The translations under genes and the position numbers were made by a program. This document shows, piece by piece, positions 60,951 through 64,000 of a stretch of DNA of 64,000 nucleotides. The stretch is taken from the NCBI RefSeq assembly GCF_000685965.1, contig NZ_JMLE01000003.1, forward strand, positions 62,001 to 126,000, read 5' to 3'. The notes under the pieces were generated by a model. That model saw only the letters and a list, made by a program, of their open reading frames with translations, did no database searches and was not told where the DNA came from. This stretch comes from Arthrobacter sp. UNC362MFTsu5.1. GTDB lineage: Bacteria > Actinomycetota > Actinomycetes > Actinomycetales > Micrococcaceae. Positions within the stretch are counted from its first letter, which is position 1, and every line of letters begins with the position of its first letter.

Positions 60951-61862
60951 TCAGGTCGGCTGGTACTGCCGGTGGAGCATCCGCATGTGCTCCTCGGCGA
61001 GTTTGATCATGGACTGGGTGGCCGGTGACAGGCTTGCGGGATCGCGGCTGATGATGGCGAACGTTTCGATCAGCGGCGGGTCCAGGCTCACGTAATTGAG
61101 GCGGTTGGTGTACCCGAGGGCCTCGGCCACCGGGACAGAGGCCACGGCAGCCGCCGTGCCGCTGGCTGCGATGGCCAGTGCTGCCGCCCCGGTCTCAACT
61201 TCGATGTCCGGAATGAAGGGCATGCCGATCGTCTGGGCGCGCTCGCTCAGCTGGCGCCTGGTGGGGTCGTTCTCGGCCCATCCTGAATCCGGAAGGACCA
61301 GCGGGCGCTGCAGGAGCCCTTCGATGGTCACCGGTTCGGTCAATGCTGGCTTGGTGTGGAAGTAGGCAGCTTCGCAGGACCAGAGGACGTCGCCCATGGT
61401 GAGCCCGCGGGCATCAATCGGCAAGGCCACGACGCCGGCTTCGAGGCGGCCCGCGCGGACAAGGTCGGCCACCTGGGCGGAGTTGGATCCGATGACGCGG
61501 ACATGGATGTTCGGGTAGAGGGAGCGGAATGCAGGGATGAGGCCGGAGAGCACGTACTGCCCGCTGTTAAACATCCCGAACGCCACAGTTCCTTCCTGCC
61601 GGTCCCGGATGCCGGCGACGGAGTCCATGGCTGCCGTGTAGTCGCGGGCAACCTTTCGGGCATGCGGCAGGAACCGCTGGCCCGCCTCGGTCAGCGTCAG
61701 CCCCTGCTTGGCCCTGGTAAACAGTGCGACGCCGACACTCTGCTCAAGCTTGCGGATCTGTTCCGAGAGGGTGGGCTGTGAAATTCCCAGTTCCTCCGCT
61801 GCCTGCGTGAGCGACCCTGCCGCCGCTGCGGCCAGGAAGTAGTTGACCTGAAGGATCGTCAT
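60951..61862 (-). CDS. LysR family transcriptional regulator
   Basis: A 303-residue LysR protein with winged helix at 3-60 (QVNYFLAAAAAGSLTQAAEELGISQPTLSEQIRKLEQSVG) and effector domain from about 90 (GTVAFGMFNSGQYVLSGLIPAF), with later parts resembling the CbbR/OxyR-type fold. It is divergent from the amino-acid-type ABC transporter at 62088 and probably controls it through the ATAG-N7-CTAT site between them. Confidence 0.88.
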   Translation of the reverse strand: MTILQVNYFLAAAAAGSLTQAAEELGISQPTLSEQIRKLEQSVGVALFTRAKQGLTLTEAGQRFLPHARKVARDYTAAMDSVAGIRDRQEGTVAFGMFNSGQYVLSGLIPAFRSLYPNIHVRVIGSNSAQVADLVRAGRLEAGVVALPIDARGLTMGDVLWSCEAAYFHTKPALTEPVTIEGLLQRPLVLPDSGWAENDPTRRQLSERAQTIGMPFIPDIEVETGAAALAIAASGTAAAVASVPVAEALGYTNRLNYVSLDPPLIETFAIISRDPASLSPATQSMIKLAEEHMRMLHRQYQPT

Positions 61863-61919
61863 GGGTCCTGCCCTTTCTCCGTCTCAAGGGCTCAGCTTAT
61901 AGGCCAGTGCGCATGTTGT

Positions 61920-61934
61920 ATAGCTAACACCTAT
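61920..61934. promoter_or_regulatory. Candidate LysR binding site
   Basis: ATAG-N7-CTAT is a short perfect inverted repeat of the general LysR T-N11-A type, placed 58 bp in front of the LysR start and about 155 bp in front of the divergent ABC operon. Only position and symmetry support it. Confidence 0.4.
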
Positions 61935-62087
61935 GTTTCAGGCACATTACACAAACAAGTGGTGTATTTCCGTCTTGAAAAACTTCATGCATTCTTCATG
62001 AAAAGTCTTGTGATCCAAAGGTGGTCCTGCTTACATCTAACTATTCCAAAGCTTCTACCTATGGATCAATTCGAAAGGGGCAATGCC

Positions 62088-62876
62088 ATGGAGCTCGCAA
62101 CAGAGCGCACTGTGTCACCGCCGACTTTGGGCGGGGTGAAAGTCCTCGGCCTGCACAAGTCCTACGGCAAGCACGCAGTTCTCCATGATGTGAATCTCGA
62201 GATGACGGAAGGGGAGGTGGTCTCGATCATCGGCCCCTCGGGGGCAGGCAAGAGCACCTTCCTGAGGTGCCTGAACTACCTGGAGGTGCCCACAGCCGGG
62301 ACCATCACCATCGGTGACAGTACGGTTGACGCCGGCGCACGGCGTCCCGATCGCGCCTGCCTTGACCGCCTGCGGCGGGTGACGGGCATGGTTTTCCAGA
62401 ACTTCAACCTTTTCCCCCACCTGACGGTGCGGGAAAACATCACCCTTCCCCAGATGAAGGTGCTTGGCCGGAGCCGGGACGAAGCGAACGCCGTCGCAGA
62501 TTCCCTGCTCAACCGGGTGGGGCTGGCCGCCAAAAGCGAACAGCACCCCGCACGGCTCTCCGGCGGCCAGCAGCAGCGCATCGCGATCGCCCGGGCGCTG
62601 GCCCTGTCTCCGAAGGTGATGCTCTTCGACGAGCCGACGTCGGCCCTCGATCCCGAGCTCGGCCTCGAGGTGCTCGCCGTCATGCGGGACCTCGCGGACG
62701 AGGGAATGACCATGATCGTGGTGACCCACGAAATGCACTTCGCCCGCGACGTGTCCGACCGCGTCATGGTGATGGCGGACGGGCGAGTCCTTGAACTCGG
62801 TCCCAGCGAACAGGTCATGACCGCGCCGACCCACGAGCGCACCAAGAAGTTCCTGCGGGCGGTGCTGGACCGGTGA
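62088..62876 (+). CDS. Polar amino-acid-type ABC transporter ATPase
   Basis: A 262-residue ATPase of the GlnQ/HisP group: Walker A IIGPSGAGKSTFLRCLNYLE, Q-loop GMVFQNFNLFPHLTV, signature RLSGGQQQRIAIARALAL, Walker B VMLFDEPTSALDPELGLEVL, switch His in VVTHEMHFARDVSDR. AAAGGGG stands seven bases before the ATG at 62088. It drives the two permeases that follow, with a GTGA overlap to the first. No binding protein gene is inside the window; it may follow downstream. Confidence 0.92.
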   Translation: MELATERTVSPPTLGGVKVLGLHKSYGKHAVLHDVNLEMTEGEVVSIIGPSGAGKSTFLRCLNYLEVPTAGTITIGDSTVDAGARRPDRACLDRLRRVTGMVFQNFNLFPHLTVRENITLPQMKVLGRSRDEANAVADSLLNRVGLAAKSEQHPARLSGGQQQRIAIARALALSPKVMLFDEPTSALDPELGLEVLAVMRDLADEGMTMIVVTHEMHFARDVSDRVMVMADGRVLELGPSEQVMTAPTHERTKKFLRAVLDR

Positions 62877-63517
62877 CGGACATGTTCGCCCAGATAGCCT
62901 CCGGAGCCGGCATGACGGTGGTCATCACCGGCGCCTCCCTGCTGATCGGTGCGCTGCTGGGGCTCCCGCTCGTCGCTGCCCGCCGCTCGGCCTGGTCTCC
63001 CCTCCGGGCGCTGGCAACGGGCTACATCGACATTGTCCGGGCCATCCCGCCCATCACCTGGCTGTTCCTGATCTACTTCGGCCTGCCGCAGTACGCCCTG
63101 CGGCTCGACTCTGTGTCGGCGTCCATCGTCGGGTTTTCCGTGATCGCCTCCGCGTACATGGCAGAGACGTACCGCTCGGGCCTGCTCAGCATTCCCCGGG
63201 GACAGTGGGAGGCAGCGACCGCCCTGGGCCTGAAGTTCCTGCCGAAAGCGCGGTACGTCATCACCCCGCAGGCCTTCAAAGTAACCCTCCCGGCCGTCGC
63301 TGCCTACGCCATTTCGCTCCTGAAGGACTCGGCCCTCGCCTCCACCATCGGCGTCCACGAGATCACCTACCAGGCCGGCCTAGCCTCCCGGGCAACACAC
63401 CAGGGGCTGCTGGCCTTCAGCATCGCCGGACTCCTTTACATCGCCATGAGCGTCCCGCTGGCAGTGGTGGCCCGCCGGGTGGACCGGGTGCTCCGCCGGA
63501 AGCTTGAGGTGGCCTGA
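62873..63517 (+). CDS. Polar amino-acid-type ABC permease 1
   Basis: A 214-residue permease of the HisM/GlnP family with about five helices. The EAA loop reads AETYRSGLLSIPRGQWEAATALGLKF (Glu-Ala-Ala with Gly) and is followed by ARYVITPQAFKVTLPAVAAY. The GTG start lies in the stop of the ATPase gene, and the stop overlaps the next ATG by one base (TGATG). It forms a heterodimeric channel with the next gene. Confidence 0.9.
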   Translation: MTDMFAQIASGAGMTVVITGASLLIGALLGLPLVAARRSAWSPLRALATGYIDIVRAIPPITWLFLIYFGLPQYALRLDSVSASIVGFSVIASAYMAETYRSGLLSIPRGQWEAATALGLKFLPKARYVITPQAFKVTLPAVAAYAISLLKDSALASTIGVHEITYQAGLASRATHQGLLAFSIAGLLYIAMSVPLAVVARRVDRVLRRKLEVA

Positions 63518-64000
63518 TGACCTTCGTCGACCAATGGATCAGCTGGCTTCCCGCCCTGACCCCGGGCCTTGGTGTCAGCCTCACCCTGACCGGGCTCTGC
63601 CTGCTCTTCGGAATGCCGCTCGGCCTGGTGCTGGCCCTCATGCTTGAAGGCCCGGTCAAGATGCTCCGTGCAGCGGCCCTCATTGTGGTGGAGGTTGGCC
63701 GCGGCGCCCCGGCCCTTGTGCTCCTCTACCTGCTGTACTTCGGGCTTCCGGAAGGCGGAGTGACACTGTCCGCCTTCGCCACCGGCGTCATCTCCCTGTC
63801 CTGGACCACCGGAGCCTACGCCAGCGAACTCTTCCGCTCCGGCCTCGCCGCGGTCCCCGCCGGCCAGCGCGAAGCGGCCCTCACCTCCGGCCTGCGCGGC
63901 TGGTCCGGGTTCCGGTACATCATCCTTCCCCAGGCCGTCCGCATCTCCACCCCGCCGCTGGCGAGCCTCGCCGTCACCATCTTCCAGACGAGCTCCCTCG
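63517..64000 (+). CDS. Polar amino-acid-type ABC permease 2 (cut by window edge)
   Basis: 161 codons are visible up to the window end. The sequence begins MTFVDQWISWLPALTPGLGV, carries the permease EAA loop ASELFRSGLAAVPAGQREAA, and continues into FRYIILPQAVRISTPPLASL. It is paralogous to the permease just upstream and joined to it by the TGATG overlap. The last part of the protein lies outside. Confidence 0.9.
   Translation, partial: MTFVDQWISWLPALTPGLGVSLTLTGLCLLFGMPLGLVLALMLEGPVKMLRAAALIVVEVGRGAPALVLLYLLYFGLPEGGVTLSAFATGVISLSWTTGAYASELFRSGLAAVPAGQREAALTSGLRGWSGFRYIILPQAVRISTPPLASLAVTIFQTSSL

Overview
The window is high-GC actinobacterial chromosome and most resembles Arthrobacter, Pseudarthrobacter or another Micrococcaceae genome. 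Pointers are the very high GC in most frames, dense translationally coupled operons (ATGA or GTGA overlaps), TTG and GTG starts with strong Shine-Dalgarno sites, a DUF222/HNH (13E12-type) gene, and an N-carbamoylsarcosine amidase that from memory is nearly identical to the crystallised Arthrobacter enzyme. No rRNA, tRNA, CRISPR array or complete insertion sequence was seen.

Layout. 1-3.7 kb: partial TetR regulator with a divergent SDR, an EstA-like exported esterase divergent from a MarR regulator, and a small membrane protein. 4.0-8.4 kb: ribose-type sugar ABC importer with two LacI-like operators upstream and a frameshifted GntR/UTRA regulator downstream. 8.4-9.0 kb: 3' remnant of an ABC exporter. 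9.0-13.7 kb: a lower-GC defence-like island with a retron (reverse transcriptase, structured msr-msd candidate, PRTase/winged-helix partner) and a HipA-like kinase/DUF3037 pair. 14.3-18 kb: cobalamin-dependent metH. 18.4-26.8 kb: MFS transporter, fused hydantoinase A/B, N-carbamoylsarcosine amidase and two paralogous IclR regulators, which together suggest creatinine/N-methylhydantoin catabolism to sarcosine. 26.9-30.4 kb: a one-chain ECF transporter plus a DUF4430 lipoprotein, possibly for cobalamin. 30.5-36.2 kb: choline to glycine betaine locus (BetI-like regulator, betB, betA, APC permease) with a double BetI-type operator on a leaderless promoter. 36.2-49.6 kb: LysR, LacI/DASS transporter/lyase operon with twin palindromic operators, and assorted single genes (phosphotransferase, DUF222-HNH, GPP34, HAD, HsdR-N nuclease, polysaccharide deacetylase). 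49.9-60 kb: a six-gene coupled operon with a GT5-GH57 fusion, one APH-type kinase with an intact catalytic loop, an ABC exporter, and three APH-fold proteins that have lost the catalytic Asp. 60-64 kb: flavodoxin, LysR regulator and a divergent polar amino-acid-type ABC transporter running off the end.

The two most interesting systems are the retron (9.0-11.6 kb), whose a1/a2 pairing can be read directly from the sequence, and the GT5-GH57/pseudokinase/ABC operon (50-60 kb), which I cannot match to any described pathway. A third feature is a family of dispersed GC-rich hairpins (13-16 bp stems, two-base loops) that follows many genes here.
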